A stretch of DNA of 64,000 nucleotides from Bacteroidota bacterium (lineage in GTDB: Bacteria > Bacteroidota > Bacteroidia > Sphingobacteriales > Sphingobacteriaceae). How positions within the stretch are numbered: position 1 is the first letter of the stretch; every line of letters starts with the position of its first letter. Made by a program: the position numbers and the translations under genes. Positions 17,858-26,644 of this stretch are shown in pieces. The stretch lies in assembly GCA_013286985.1 (NCBI GenBank), contig JABDEQ010000001.1:1-64000 (forward strand), in the 5' to 3' direction. The notes below the pieces were generated by a model that had not been told where the DNA came from, did not search any database, and saw nothing but the letters and a program-made list of their open reading frames with translations.

Positions 17858-19268
17858 GCGTTAAGGTTACTACAATTTTGCGGATACAGTTATTGTTTTT
17901 ATCGGCAACGTAAATATTTCCACTGGCGTCAACAGCTATTGCTTGTGGATTGCTGAATAGCGCAGTAGCGCCTGGGCCATCGGTGTAGCCCGAAACATTT
18001 GCCGTTCCGGCAAGGGTGTAAATAATATTACCAGTAGTATATTCCAGCACACGGCCGGTTTCATCAGTAAAATACAGATTACCGGTTGCATCAATAGCTA
18101 TGGCCGAAGGTAAATTAAGCAAAGTTTTTTGCGTGGTGCTACCGGCCACAGTGGTAACAACGCCACCTGGGGTTGTTATTTTACGAATAGCTGAATTAGC
18201 CTGGTCAGCTACATACACATTGTTACTTGCATCAAGTACCAAACCGTTGGGTTGGTTAAATTCCGCAAGCTGATCCGTAGCGTCGATATATCCGGCATTA
18301 GGGAATATTGGCACACCGGCAAGAGATGACACCACACCGGCAGGCGTAATTTTACGTATCAAATTGTTACCTCTGTCACTTACATACAAATTGCCGGCTG
18401 CATCAAAAGCCACATCGGTAGGGTCATTAAATTCAATATTAGCGGCAGTTGAACCGTCAACAAAACCAGGGTTACCATTACCGGAATAAGTACTTACCAC
18501 GCCGGCAGGAGTAATTTTGCGTATCACATTGTTACCTGCATCAGCCACATATAAATTACCCTGGGTATCAAATGCTGATCCCTGCGGAGAATAGAACTGA
18601 GCTGTAGCAGCAGGACCGTCAACATAACCAAGCGTTCCGGTTCCGGCAATAGTGGTAACGGTACCACCGGGGGTAATTTCTCTTATGGTATTGTTGTAGG
18701 TATCTGAAACATACACATTACCCTTACTATCAACTGATAAACCGGCAGGATTATTAAACTGGGCACCGGTACCACTACCATCAACATTTCCGGCAGTACC
18801 ATTCCCAGCAAAGGTGCTAACTGTTGAAGTTACCGCAGTTAAACTTGAGCTTGTAGTAAATTTCACCACACTGCCGTAACCTGTACCAATGCCATTAATA
18901 GCATATGCCCTTACATAATAGGTTGTATTAGGTGTTAACCCGGTAATATTGCTTGAATAAGCATAATTACCAATACCCTGTAATTGCAGCGCATCGGTTG
19001 TTTTTGAATCGGCAGTGGTTGGTGTACTGTTTGTTGAACTATAGCAAACGCCGTTAGCTGTTATTGCAGCGAAACCAAAATTTGTTATAGTACCGCCGCT
19101 TTGGGCAGTAGTGGTAGTAACGTTTATAATTGTACCATTAGTAACCAGTACAGGTATAACAGTTTCTTCAGTTGTTGTTGAAGCGGTCTTTTTACAACCA
19201 GTACCAGATAATGCAATTAGTAAGACAAATGAAGGTAAAAATAATATGCGTAGTAAGGGGTTTTTCAT
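17853..19268 (-). CDS. NHL-repeat lipoprotein
   Basis: 471 residues. The N-terminus is a lipoprotein-type signal ending at Cys about 25 (LSGTGCKK). Residues about 35-145 form a fibronectin-III-like region (TNFGFAAITANGVCYS, NITGLTPNTTYYVRAYAING). The rest is six NHL repeats with the pattern P-x-G-x-x-x-D-x-x-G-N-x-Y-V-x-D-x-x-N-x-x-I-R-K-I, making a six-bladed beta-propeller, with linkers of VxTxAGxGxxGxxDG. Likely an outer-membrane or periplasmic binding protein; ligand unknown. Stands alone between carB and NUDIX genes. Confidence 0.88.
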   Translation of the reverse strand: MKNPLLRILFLPSFVLLIALSGTGCKKTASTTTEETVIPVLVTNGTIINVTTTTAQSGGTITNFGFAAITANGVCYSSTNSTPTTADSKTTDALQLQGIGNYAYSSNITGLTPNTTYYVRAYAINGIGTGYGSVVKFTTSSSLTAVTSTVSTFAGNGTAGNVDGSGTGAQFNNPAGLSVDSKGNVYVSDTYNNTIREITPGGTVTTIAGTGTLGYVDGPAATAQFYSPQGSAFDTQGNLYVADAGNNVIRKITPAGVVSTYSGNGNPGFVDGSTAANIEFNDPTDVAFDAAGNLYVSDRGNNLIRKITPAGVVSSLAGVPIFPNAGYIDATDQLAEFNQPNGLVLDASNNVYVADQANSAIRKITTPGGVVTTVAGSTTQKTLLNLPSAIAIDATGNLYFTDETGRVLEYTTGNIIYTLAGTANVSGYTDGPGATALFSNPQAIAVDASGNIYVADKNNNCIRKIVVTLTQ

Positions 19269-19403
19269 GCAAACAAATCAATAAGGGATAACAATCTCAA
19301 ATTCTTACGGCTAAAGTGTAATTTAACTGCAATTATAGGCTTAATATTGCTTGAAATAAAGAATTTTAACAAATATTAACAACAGCCTTAAATTATAAAA
19401 ATA

Positions 19404-19454
19404 AAAGCAGAAAGGCCAATCCACAAAAGCTTTGCGCATTGACCTTTCTGCTTT
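19404..19454 (-). terminator. Terminator of carB
   Basis: Arms 19404-19415 and 19443-19454 pair over 12 bp (AAAGCAGAAAGG), extended by CAAT/ATTG inside. On the minus strand a T-rich stretch follows. It starts 8 bp past the carB stop. Confidence 0.8.
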
Positions 19455-19461
19455 CAACTTA

Positions 19462-22278
19462 CTATCGGCTCAGATACATTGATTTTTCTTTATACAAATG
19501 CCTGAAGTATGGATCCTGCAGGTTTGGTATAAAGCGGATAGCCTCGCCGGTTGATTTCATTTCGGGACCTAATTCCTTACTTACTTCAGGGAATTTATCG
19601 AAAGAGAACACCGGTTCTTTTATCGCATAACCCCAAAGTTTGCGTTCAATGGTAAAGTCTTTTAGTTTATTTACACCCAGCATCACTTTTGCGGCAATGT
19701 TAATGTAAGGTACATCATACGCTTTGGCGATAAATGGCACCGTACGCGATGCCCTTGGGTTGGCCTCAATTACATAAACCTTATCATTTTTTATAGCGAA
19801 CTGTATGTTCAGTAAGCCCAATACGTTTAATGCCTTGGCTATTTTAATGGTATATTCTTCTATCTGGCTAATGGCGTTGTCCGACAGATCAAATGGAGGC
19901 AATACCGCAAATGAATCGCCCGAGTGGATACCGGCAGGTTCAATATGCTCCATCAATCCAACAATGTGTACATCATCGCCATCGCTTATTGAGTCAGACT
20001 CCGCTTCCGTTGCGCGATCAAGGAAGTGGTCAATCAATACGCGGTTGCCGGGCAGGGTACGCAATAAGCTAACCACTGCTTTTTCCAGGTCCTCGTCATT
20101 TATTACAATGCTCATTCCTTGTCCGCCTAATACATAACTTGGGCGAACCAGTACGGGATAACCCACTTCATGAGCAACCTCAAGAGCTTCTTCAGCACTT
20201 TCGGCAACACCATATTTAGGATATGGGATATCCAATTCTTTCAACAAGTCTGAGAAACGGCCGCGGTCTTCGGCAATGTCCATATCATTAAATGAAGTAC
20301 CGATTATCCTGATACCATGCTCGTGCATTTTCTCAGCCATCTTCAAGGCGGTTTGCCCGCCCAGCTGAACAATTACACCGTAAGGTTTTTCAAGCTCGAT
20401 GATTTCGCGTACGTGCTCCCAGTAAACCGGCTCAAAGTATAGCTTATCGGCCATGTTAAAATCGGTAGAAACCGTTTCAGGGTTACAATTAACCATGATG
20501 GCTTCAAAGCCCGATTCTTTTGCAGCAAGTAAGCCGTGTACACAGCTATAATCAAACTCAATACCTTGCCCAATGCGGTTAGGGCCCGAACCTAATACAA
20601 TTATTTTTTTCTTGTCGGATACTATCGATTCGTTTTCGCCTTCGTAAGTTGAGTAATAGTAAGGTGTTTTTGCCGGGAACTCAGCAGCACAGGTATCAAC
20701 CATTTTATACACCCTGCGGATGTTTAGGGCCTGCCTGCGCTGGTACACATCCTCTTCGCTAACATTGCCTAAAATATAGGCTATCTGTGTATCAGAAAAT
20801 CCTTTTTGCTTTAGCAGGAAGAAGAAATCTTCAGGTATATTATTCAATGAATAACGGCGCAGCTCATTCTCCAGATTCACTACTTCCATTATCTGGTTCA
20901 GGAACCAGCGGTCAATTTTAGTAGCTTTTCTTACCGATTCAATAGGCACACCCAGGCTCAATGCATCATAAACATGGAATAATCTGTCCCAGCTCGGATT
21001 TTCGAGACTGTACATAATTTCGTCCAGGTTGCGGTTCTGGCGGCCATCGGCACCTAAACCGGCGCGGCCAATTTCCAAACTCTGGCAAGCTTTCTGCAAG
21101 GCTTCAATAAAGCTGCGGCCTATGCCCATCACTTCGCCTACTGATTTCATTTGCAGGCCAAGCTGTTTGTTAGCGCCTTTAAATTTATCAAAGTTCCAGC
21201 GTGGTATTTTTACAATCACATAATCAAGCGTCGGCTCAAAATAAGCGGAGGTTGTTTTAGTGATTTGATTTTCTATTTCATCCAGGTTGTACCCAATAGC
21301 CAGTTTCGCAGCTATCTTGGCAATTGGATAACCGGTTGCTTTTGATGCTAATGCTGATGACCTTGATACACGCGGGTTAATTTCTATGGCGATGATAGCC
21401 TCATCTGCCGGGTTTACCGAGAATTGTACGTTGCAACCGCCTGCAAAATTACCGATGGCACGCATCATTTTGATAGCCTGGTTGCGCATCGACTGGTAGC
21501 AGCGATCGCTCAATGTCATGGCAGGTGCAACAGTTATCGAGTCGCCGGTATGGATACCCATCGGGTCGAAGTTTTCGATAGAGCAGATGATAATCACATT
21601 ATCATTGCTATCGCGCAACAGCTCCAGCTCATATTCTTTCCAGCCCAGTACAGCTTGTTCAACCAATACTTCGTGGGTTGGTGATGCTTGTAAACCACGA
21701 CTTAAAGCAGCATCAAAATCTTCCTTTTTATGTACAAAGCCTGCGCCTTTACCACCTAATGTATAGCTTGGGCGAATAACCAGCGGAAAGCCAATTTCCT
21801 GCGCAGCTTCTTTACCTTCTAAAAATGAATTAGCAATTTTTGATGTTGCCACACCTACACCAATATCAACCATCAACTGGCGAAATGCTTCGCGGTTTTC
21901 GGTTTTTTCGATAGCAGCCAGGTCAACACCAACAATTTTAACACCGTATTTTTCCCAAATGCCACGCTCCGCAACGCTAATGCAAAGGTTAAGCGCAGTT
22001 TGCCCGCCCATAGTAGGCAATACGGCATCTATTTGCTGCTCTTGCAATATCTTTTCAATACTTTCCGGCTCAAGTGGTAACAGGTAAACATGATCAGCAA
22101 TTACCTTATCTGTCATGATAGTGGCCGGATTGCTGTTGATAATAGATACTGATATGCCTTCCTCTTTTAGAGAAAGAGCGGCTTGCGAGCCTGCATAATC
22201 AAATTCACAGGCCTGACCAATAATAATAGGGCCGGAACCAATAATTAAAACGGATTTGATGGAGGTATCTTTTGGCAT
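19462..22278 (-). CDS. carB: Carbamoyl-phosphate synthase large subunit, short form
   Basis: 938 residues; makes carbamoyl phosphate from bicarbonate, ammonia (from CarA) and two ATP for pyrimidines and arginine. Two homologous ATP-grasp halves are seen, each opening with a GSGPxxIGQxxEFDYxxxxA motif (GSGPIIIGQACEFDYAGSQA; GSGPNRIGQGIEFDYSCVHG) and each with a PSYxLGGxG loop. The protein ends soon after LGPEMKSTGEAIRFIPNLQDPYFRHLY, so the C-terminal MGS-like allosteric domain of E. coli CarB (about 1,070 residues) is absent. A -7 element lies at 22389-22396. carA is not in the window. Confidence 0.97.
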   Translation of the reverse strand: MPKDTSIKSVLIIGSGPIIIGQACEFDYAGSQAALSLKEEGISVSIINSNPATIMTDKVIADHVYLLPLEPESIEKILQEQQIDAVLPTMGGQTALNLCISVAERGIWEKYGVKIVGVDLAAIEKTENREAFRQLMVDIGVGVATSKIANSFLEGKEAAQEIGFPLVIRPSYTLGGKGAGFVHKKEDFDAALSRGLQASPTHEVLVEQAVLGWKEYELELLRDSNDNVIIICSIENFDPMGIHTGDSITVAPAMTLSDRCYQSMRNQAIKMMRAIGNFAGGCNVQFSVNPADEAIIAIEINPRVSRSSALASKATGYPIAKIAAKLAIGYNLDEIENQITKTTSAYFEPTLDYVIVKIPRWNFDKFKGANKQLGLQMKSVGEVMGIGRSFIEALQKACQSLEIGRAGLGADGRQNRNLDEIMYSLENPSWDRLFHVYDALSLGVPIESVRKATKIDRWFLNQIMEVVNLENELRRYSLNNIPEDFFFLLKQKGFSDTQIAYILGNVSEEDVYQRRQALNIRRVYKMVDTCAAEFPAKTPYYYSTYEGENESIVSDKKKIIVLGSGPNRIGQGIEFDYSCVHGLLAAKESGFEAIMVNCNPETVSTDFNMADKLYFEPVYWEHVREIIELEKPYGVIVQLGGQTALKMAEKMHEHGIRIIGTSFNDMDIAEDRGRFSDLLKELDIPYPKYGVAESAEEALEVAHEVGYPVLVRPSYVLGGQGMSIVINDEDLEKAVVSLLRTLPGNRVLIDHFLDRATEAESDSISDGDDVHIVGLMEHIEPAGIHSGDSFAVLPPFDLSDNAISQIEEYTIKIAKALNVLGLLNIQFAIKNDKVYVIEANPRASRTVPFIAKAYDVPYINIAAKVMLGVNKLKDFTIERKLWGYAIKEPVFSFDKFPEVSKELGPEMKSTGEAIRFIPNLQDPYFRHLYKEKSMYLSR

Positions 22279-22388
22279 GATCTTTTTTTATTCAAGAATA
22301 TTGCCTGCTGCGGGGGACTGCCAACTTAAAATTCCGATATTGATTTGTCCGTCGGAGGACCGCAATTCGGCTTCTTCTTGTCGGGGTG

Positions 22389-22396
22389 CAAAGATA
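22389..22396 (-). promoter_or_regulatory. -7 element upstream of carB
   Basis: The minus strand reads TATCTTTG, about 110 bp before the carB start, leaving a leader near 100 nt. The leader contains short GC-rich inverted repeats around 22290-22380 but no structure I can name. Confidence 0.45.
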
Positions 22397-22510
22397 GAAA
22401 AATATGGTTAAATGAGCTTTACTTTTTTACACTTTTATTGAAGACAAAAATATCCTGCGTATAACACAACAAATTATCAAGATTTACAAGCAATTAACGC
22501 CCTTGAATTT

Positions 22511-22563
22511 TACTTTATTAATTTATTATCAGGGTCTGGAAATACTAAAATAAGTTGATAGTT
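22511..22563 (-). repeat. Second copy of the panD 3' end
   Basis: 53 bp matching 23556-23608 (the panD 3' end) with 4 mismatches. Read on the minus strand it encodes [17 protein letters not shown] plus stop, against [17 protein letters not shown] in intact panD. It begins at the stop codon of the TonB-like gene, so that gene is bracketed by direct repeats of the panD tail. Confidence 0.85.
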
Positions 22564-23524
22564 AATTTAAGGCAAAGTTAATAGGCACATCGTAATATAC
22601 CCTAACCGGCGTGCCAAATAAAGTTGCCGGTACCCAAAGCGGAGAGTTTTTAATTACTCTGATTGCTTCGGCATCTATATTTGGCGTTACAGACTTCAAT
22701 ACTTTTATATTACTTACTCTCCCGTCTTTTTCAACCACAAAACCGATTAGAACTTTTCCGTGAATGTTTCGGTTCAATTCATCTTCCGGATAATGAATAT
22801 GTCCGCCCAGGTATTTATAAAACGCGTTCAAACCACCTTTGAAACTGGGAGGTACTCCACGCGCGCCTGTGTAGTTGGCAATTTTACCATCCTTGCCGGT
22901 TGCAGTTCCATTAACTAACACGCCATTGGCGTAGGTTTCGGTAAATCCTGTGTTATACTCTTTGAAAACGCCTTTCCATAAACCATCCCGTTTTCCATCT
23001 TTAATCGGGCCCTCTTCTTCAACATAAGTAAATTTGTCGTCGTATCCTTTATAATAACCGTTCCCTTCTTTAACCAGCACGGCGCCCAACGAATCAAGTA
23101 GCGATTTTACAATAAAGTTGTTGTCAATATCATTATAAAGATCCCCATTATCGGGGTAATCTTTTTCGAGATAAATATTTCCGTTAGGATAAAAACTATA
23201 TTCAGTTCCAACAACCCGTCCGTTTTTGTAAGTGGCTAAAGCTCTTCTGCGGCCACTCCTATAATACACAACACATTGGCCTTCCAAAACAAGCGGATCG
23301 ATTGACGATGTTTTTCCTATCAGTTTTTTTTCGCCTTTTTTGTAAAACTCAAACACATTATATAAAGTCGATGCAGAATCGGGCTCTCTAACTATTCTGA
23401 TATAGTCAGCACTATCCCTAACGTCAACGTATCTGCCGTCGTTTTTTAAATAATAAACGTTCTGTTTTTGTGCAAAGCATTGGGAAAGCGCCAGCAATAA
23501 AATTAGGGTATATAAAAACTTCAT
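22562..23524 (-). CDS. TonB-like C-terminal domain protein with MORN-like repeats
   Basis: 320 residues with a signal peptide (MKFLYTLILLLALSQCFAQ). The middle has YwqK/MORN-like repeats (GRRRALATYKNGRVVGTEYSFYPNG, PIKDGKRDGLWKGVFKEYN). Residues about 235-320 are a TonB C-terminal domain (YPEDELNRNIHGKVLIGFVVEKDGRVS, IRVIKNSPLWVPA, VYYDVPINFAL). It lacks a proline-rich spacer, so it is not a classical energy-transducing TonB; such proteins are common in Bacteroidota with unclear roles. It is 30 bp downstream of panD and flanked by duplicated panD-end DNA, which suggests that it was inserted there. Confidence 0.82.
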   Translation of the reverse strand: MKFLYTLILLLALSQCFAQKQNVYYLKNDGRYVDVRDSADYIRIVREPDSASTLYNVFEFYKKGEKKLIGKTSSIDPLVLEGQCVVYYRSGRRRALATYKNGRVVGTEYSFYPNGNIYLEKDYPDNGDLYNDIDNNFIVKSLLDSLGAVLVKEGNGYYKGYDDKFTYVEEEGPIKDGKRDGLWKGVFKEYNTGFTETYANGVLVNGTATGKDGKIANYTGARGVPPSFKGGLNAFYKYLGGHIHYPEDELNRNIHGKVLIGFVVEKDGRVSNIKVLKSVTPNIDAEAIRVIKNSPLWVPATLFGTPVRVYYDVPINFALN

Positions 23525-23554
23525 AAAAAGTAAATAGCGTTAGGTGCCGCTAAT

Positions 23555-23905
23555 TTACTTTATTAATTTATTATCAGGATCTGGAAATACCAAAATAGGC
23601 TGATAGTTTCTGGCCTCATCCATTTCCATGTATCCGTACGACATAATGATCATAATATCGCCTACCTGGGCAAGCCTTGCCGTGGCGCCATTTAAGCAGA
23701 TGGTGCCTGTACCGCGTTCGCCTCTTATTACATAAGTTTCAAAACGGGCACCGTTATTATTGTTAACAATCTGAACCTTTTCATTGGCTATAATATTAGC
23801 CGCATCCATCAAATCCTCATCAATGGTAATGCTGCCCACATAGTTCAATTCAGCCTGTGTAACCTTTACCCTGTGAAGTTTGGATTTTAATACTTCAATT
23901 ATCAT
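23555..23905 (-). CDS. panD: Aspartate 1-decarboxylase
   Basis: 116-residue proenzyme that converts aspartate to beta-alanine for pantothenate and CoA. The self-cleavage site Gly24-Ser25 is present ([19 protein letters not shown]), giving the pyruvoyl cofactor on Ser25; Lys9 and the [17 protein letters not shown] core are also present. Length is typical. The last 17 codons are repeated at 22511-22563 past the downstream gene. Other pan genes are not nearby. Confidence 0.97.
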   Translation of the reverse strand: MIIEVLKSKLHRVKVTQAELNYVGSITIDEDLMDAANIIANEKVQIVNNNNGARFETYVIRGERGTGTICLNGATARLAQVGDIMIIMSYGYMEMDEARNYQPILVFPDPDNKLIK

Positions 23906-24067
23906 GGGGCAAAGTTATGGAAATTTGGTTCATAGTTCATAGTTAATAGCTCTTAGATGATTTTGAAATGAACATTATTGCCCGGCGTAAAAAACGGAGC
24001 TACCGTACTTATAAATAAGCGTCAACATCGTGATTTGTTTATGACAAGCCATGATCCGTTAAAAAAA

Positions 24068-24100
24068 TTTGGATTTTAGACTTTAAATCACTTATCTTCG
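24068..24100 (+). promoter_or_regulatory. Probable greA promoter
   Basis: TTTG at 24068-24071, 21 bp, then TATCTTCG at 24093-24100 (one mismatch to TAnnTTTG). Transcription would start near 24107 and give a leader of about 135 nt. Confidence 0.5.
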
Positions 24101-24109
24101 TTTTACACA

Positions 24110-24154
24110 AAACAAGACTATGTAGGCGCTGCCAATATAGTCTTGTTTGTTTTT
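24110..24154 (+). terminator. First hairpin in the greA leader
   Basis: Perfect 12-bp stem (24110-24121 with 24137-24148, AAACAAGACTAT and complement), 15-nt loop, followed by GTTTTT. It sits just after the predicted transcription start and before greA. Confidence 0.6.
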
Positions 24155-24164
24155 AAAGTCATCG

Positions 24165-24198
24165 CGTCCTTCTCAACAACAGGAGGGCGGTTTTTTTT
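24165..24198 (+). terminator. Second hairpin, intrinsic-terminator form, in the greA leader
   Basis: Nine-bp stem (24165-24173 with 24181-24189, two wobbles), 7-nt loop CAACAAC, then G and eight T. This is a complete intrinsic terminator only 45 bp before greA, so it must be bypassed for greA expression or be fed by an upstream transcript. Confidence 0.7.
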
Positions 24199-24242
24199 GG
24201 GGGAAGCCTCAAAATTTTTAATTTTTAATAATACAGAGCGTT

Positions 24243-24716
24243 ATGGCAGAGGTAGCATATTACACCAAAGAAGGTTTAGAAAAATTAAAGGAAGAATTAC
24301 AGTATTTAAAAACTATTGGCCGTTCCAATATGTCAAAAGCTATTGCAGAAGCCCGCGATAAGGGTGATCTTTCTGAAAATGCAGAGTACGATGCCGCCAA
24401 AGAAGCACAAGGTTTACATGAAGCCAAAATATCCCAGATGCAGGAAGCCGTTGCCAATGCACGTCTGCTGGACGAATCGAAACTTGATTTATCTAAAGTG
24501 CTGGCACTATCTATCGTTAAAATAAAAAATATTAAAAATGGTACCGTAATGAGCTATCAGTTGGTATCAGAAACTGAGGCTGACCTGAAATCGGGTAAAA
24601 TTTCGGTAACGTCTCCTATAGCCAAAGGCTTATTGGGCAAAAAAGTGGGCGAAACAATTGAGATCACGGTGCCTGCCGGTAAAATAGAATTTGAAATTTT
24701 GGAAATATCAAGATAA
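24243..24716 (+). CDS. greA: Transcription elongation factor GreA
   Basis: 157 residues: an N-terminal coiled-coil (residues about 1-75, with YYTKEGLEKLKEELQYLK, ARDKGDLSENAEYDAAKEAQG, which holds the acidic tip) and a C-terminal FKBP-like domain (SVTSPIAKGLLGKKVGETIEITVPAG). It enters the RNA polymerase secondary channel and stimulates cleavage of backtracked RNA. The two terminator-like hairpins in the leader suggest control by premature termination, as known for E. coli greA. Confidence 0.97.
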   Translation: MAEVAYYTKEGLEKLKEELQYLKTIGRSNMSKAIAEARDKGDLSENAEYDAAKEAQGLHEAKISQMQEAVANARLLDESKLDLSKVLALSIVKIKNIKNGTVMSYQLVSETEADLKSGKISVTSPIAKGLLGKKVGETIEITVPAGKIEFEILEISR

Positions 24717-24806
24717 GAAAAAGAATTAACAGGGTTGATTAAGGAAGTAATTAAAACAAACTTAATCAACCCTATCTAACCAAATCAAAGCTTAAACTAA
24801 TCAAAT

Positions 24807-25205
24807 ATGACCATCTTCTCAAAAATAGTATCCGGCGAAATACCGGCTTATGTGGTAGCTGAAACGTTTGATTTTTTGGCGTTCCTGGATATCAGCCCGC
24901 TTGCCGAAGGGCACGTATTGGTTATCCCGAAAAAGGAGGTTGATTATATTTTTGATCTGGATGATGAAACCTATACCGGCCTGCAGATATTTACAAAAAT
25001 TGTAGCCACCGGCATAAAAAAAGCAATCCCCTGTAAAAAGGTAGGCGTTGCTGTTATCGGTTTAGAGGTGCCTCATGCACATATCCATTTAATACCGATG
25101 AACAGGGTTGACGATATGAACTTTGCCCGCCCTAAACTTAGCTTCACTAAAGAACAACTGGAGGCAACTGCCGAGAAGATTGCACAGGCGCTGAAGATTA
25201 ATTGA
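24807..25205 (+). CDS. HIT family nucleotide hydrolase
   Basis: 132 residues of histidine-triad type: IFSKIVSGEIPAYVVAE at the N-terminus, GHVLVIPKKEV, and the triad HAHIHLIP near residues 90-97 whose middle His is the nucleophile. Members hydrolyse AMP-linked or other nucleotide conjugates (HinT-like). 90 bp after greA; independent transcription is not clear. Confidence 0.93.
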   Translation: MTIFSKIVSGEIPAYVVAETFDFLAFLDISPLAEGHVLVIPKKEVDYIFDLDDETYTGLQIFTKIVATGIKKAIPCKKVGVAVIGLEVPHAHIHLIPMNRVDDMNFARPKLSFTKEQLEATAEKIAQALKIN

Positions 25206-25363
25206 TGTGCAGATGCTATTAGATTTGCAGATGTGCAAATTTCAAATGTGCGAATGCTTGCATCTGGTCTAAGGAGGTTACTCACCCGTTCAAAATCCGC
25301 ACATTTTCTAACTCATCTGCATATTCGCACATCCAAAATCTGCACATCTTCTAACTCATCTGC
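25203..25363. repeat. Dyad-rich intergenic repeat between HIT gene and ruvC
   Basis: The spacer is built of TGCAGATGTGCAAAT words on one side and inverted TGCACAT/ATCTGCA words on the other. Two 29-bp copies of AAAATCxGCACATxTTCTAACTCATCTGC start at 25292 and 25335 (period 43). Together they could fold into a long imperfect hairpin between convergent genes. Confidence 0.6.
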
Positions 25364-25370
25364 ACATTAG

Positions 25371-25943
25371 TTAAACAATTCGCTTTGTATTATCCTTTAC
25401 AAAAGTATCCCAGCCCGAGTAAGATTTTTTGCTGCCGGTTTTCCCTGTGGGGATGCGTTGGAAAGAATGGCAAACAGCGACGGCCAATCCATCGGTAGCA
25501 TCCAGAAAATCGGGCGTTTCTTTAAATTTTAATAGCTGTTGCAGCATGGATGCAACCTGCTCCTTGGCAGCGTTTCCATTTCCCGTTATAGATTGTTTTA
25601 TTTTGCGGGGAGCATATTCGGTTATCACCAAATTACGCGATAAACCGGCCGCCATAGCAACACCCTGGGCCCGGCCCAGCTTTAACATTACCTGTATATT
25701 TTTGCCGTAAAAAGGAGCCTCGAGTGCCATACAATCGGGTTTGTAGTTATCAATAAGGGCAACTGTTTTTTCAAAAATACGCTGCAATTTCAGCATATGA
25801 TCGTCAATGCTATCCATTTTTACTACACCGAGGCTAATCAGTTCAATTTTAGGTCCGGTTTCTTTTATCAGGCCATAACCCATTACCGCTGTGCCAGGGT
25901 CAATACCCAAAATTATACGTTCTTTCGGAATGATTATCTCCAT
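25371..25943 (-). CDS. ruvC: Holliday junction endonuclease RuvC
   Basis: 190 residues. Acidic active-site residues are visible: Asp15 in LGIDPGTAVMGYG, Glu in ALEAPFYGKN, and the pair in DFLDATDGLAVAVCH; the DNA-binding KQSITGNGNAAKEQV region is intact. It cuts Holliday junctions with RuvAB to finish recombination. Aat lies upstream, 55 bp away on the same strand; ruvA and ruvB are not nearby. Confidence 0.97.
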   Translation of the reverse strand: MEIIIPKERIILGIDPGTAVMGYGLIKETGPKIELISLGVVKMDSIDDHMLKLQRIFEKTVALIDNYKPDCMALEAPFYGKNIQVMLKLGRAQGVAMAAGLSRNLVITEYAPRKIKQSITGNGNAAKEQVASMLQQLLKFKETPDFLDATDGLAVAVCHSFQRIPTGKTGSKKSYSGWDTFVKDNTKRIV

Positions 25944-25998
25944 TGAATTTTATTAGTTATAGTTTGCAGCAGGCCGCAAATGACATCAAAGATACCAT

Positions 25999-26634
25999 TC
26001 AGGCAACAGATTTTTGCAGCACCTCCATATATTCCTGCCGGCTGATCATTCTTGCACCCATTGATTCGAGGTGCGGGGTGTGCATCTGGCAATCAATCAT
26101 GGCAAAGCCCATGCTGCACAAATAAATCAACGCAATTTTTGATGCATTATTCATTAAACTAAACATACTTTCGCCACAAAAAACATTGCCGGTTTGTACG
26201 CCATATAATCCTCCGACTAAATTACCGTCAAACCATACCTCGATAGAATGGGCCTGCCCTAGCTGATGCAGCTGAATATAAGCAGCCATCATTTCATCAG
26301 TTATCCAGGTACCATCCTGATCCTTCCGTTCAACAGAAGAACAGGCGGCTATTACTTTTTCAAAACACTGATTTACAGTTATGCTGAATTTATCTGACCG
26401 TAAAATTTGTTTAGTTGATTTAGATATTTTTATTTCCGGCGGGAATATCACGCATCTTTCGTGTGGAGCGTACCATAATATCGGGGTTTCGTCACTATAC
26501 CAGGGGAATATGCCGTTTTGGTAGGCCAGTATTAAACGATTTGCAGAAAGATCGCCGCCTACTGCTAAAAGCCCGTCCGGATCGGCCAGATCCGGATCGG
26601 GAAATAGTAAACGTTCGTCGAGCCTGAATATCAT
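25999..26634 (-). CDS. aat: Leucyl/phenylalanyl-tRNA-protein transferase
   Basis: 211 residues matching Aat from end to end: LLAVGGDLSANRLILAYQNGIFPWY, WYAPHERCVIFP, WITDEMMAAYIQLHQLGQAHSIEVW, GGLYGVQTGNVFCGESMFSL. It adds Leu or Phe to N-terminal Lys/Arg of proteins, marking them for ClpS/ClpAP (N-end rule). Ten bases separate it from the DUF3857 gene upstream, so it may be the last but one gene of that transcript. Confidence 0.96.
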   Translation of the reverse strand: MIFRLDERLLFPDPDLADPDGLLAVGGDLSANRLILAYQNGIFPWYSDETPILWYAPHERCVIFPPEIKISKSTKQILRSDKFSITVNQCFEKVIAACSSVERKDQDGTWITDEMMAAYIQLHQLGQAHSIEVWFDGNLVGGLYGVQTGNVFCGESMFSLMNNASKIALIYLCSMGFAMIDCQMHTPHLESMGARMISRQEYMEVLQKSVA

Positions 26635-26644
26635 TCAGGCAAAT

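Noticed and set aside
22562..23524. Classical TonB energy transducer
   Set aside because: No N-terminal anchor-plus-proline-rich spacer and no ExbBD genes; only the C-terminal domain is TonB-like.
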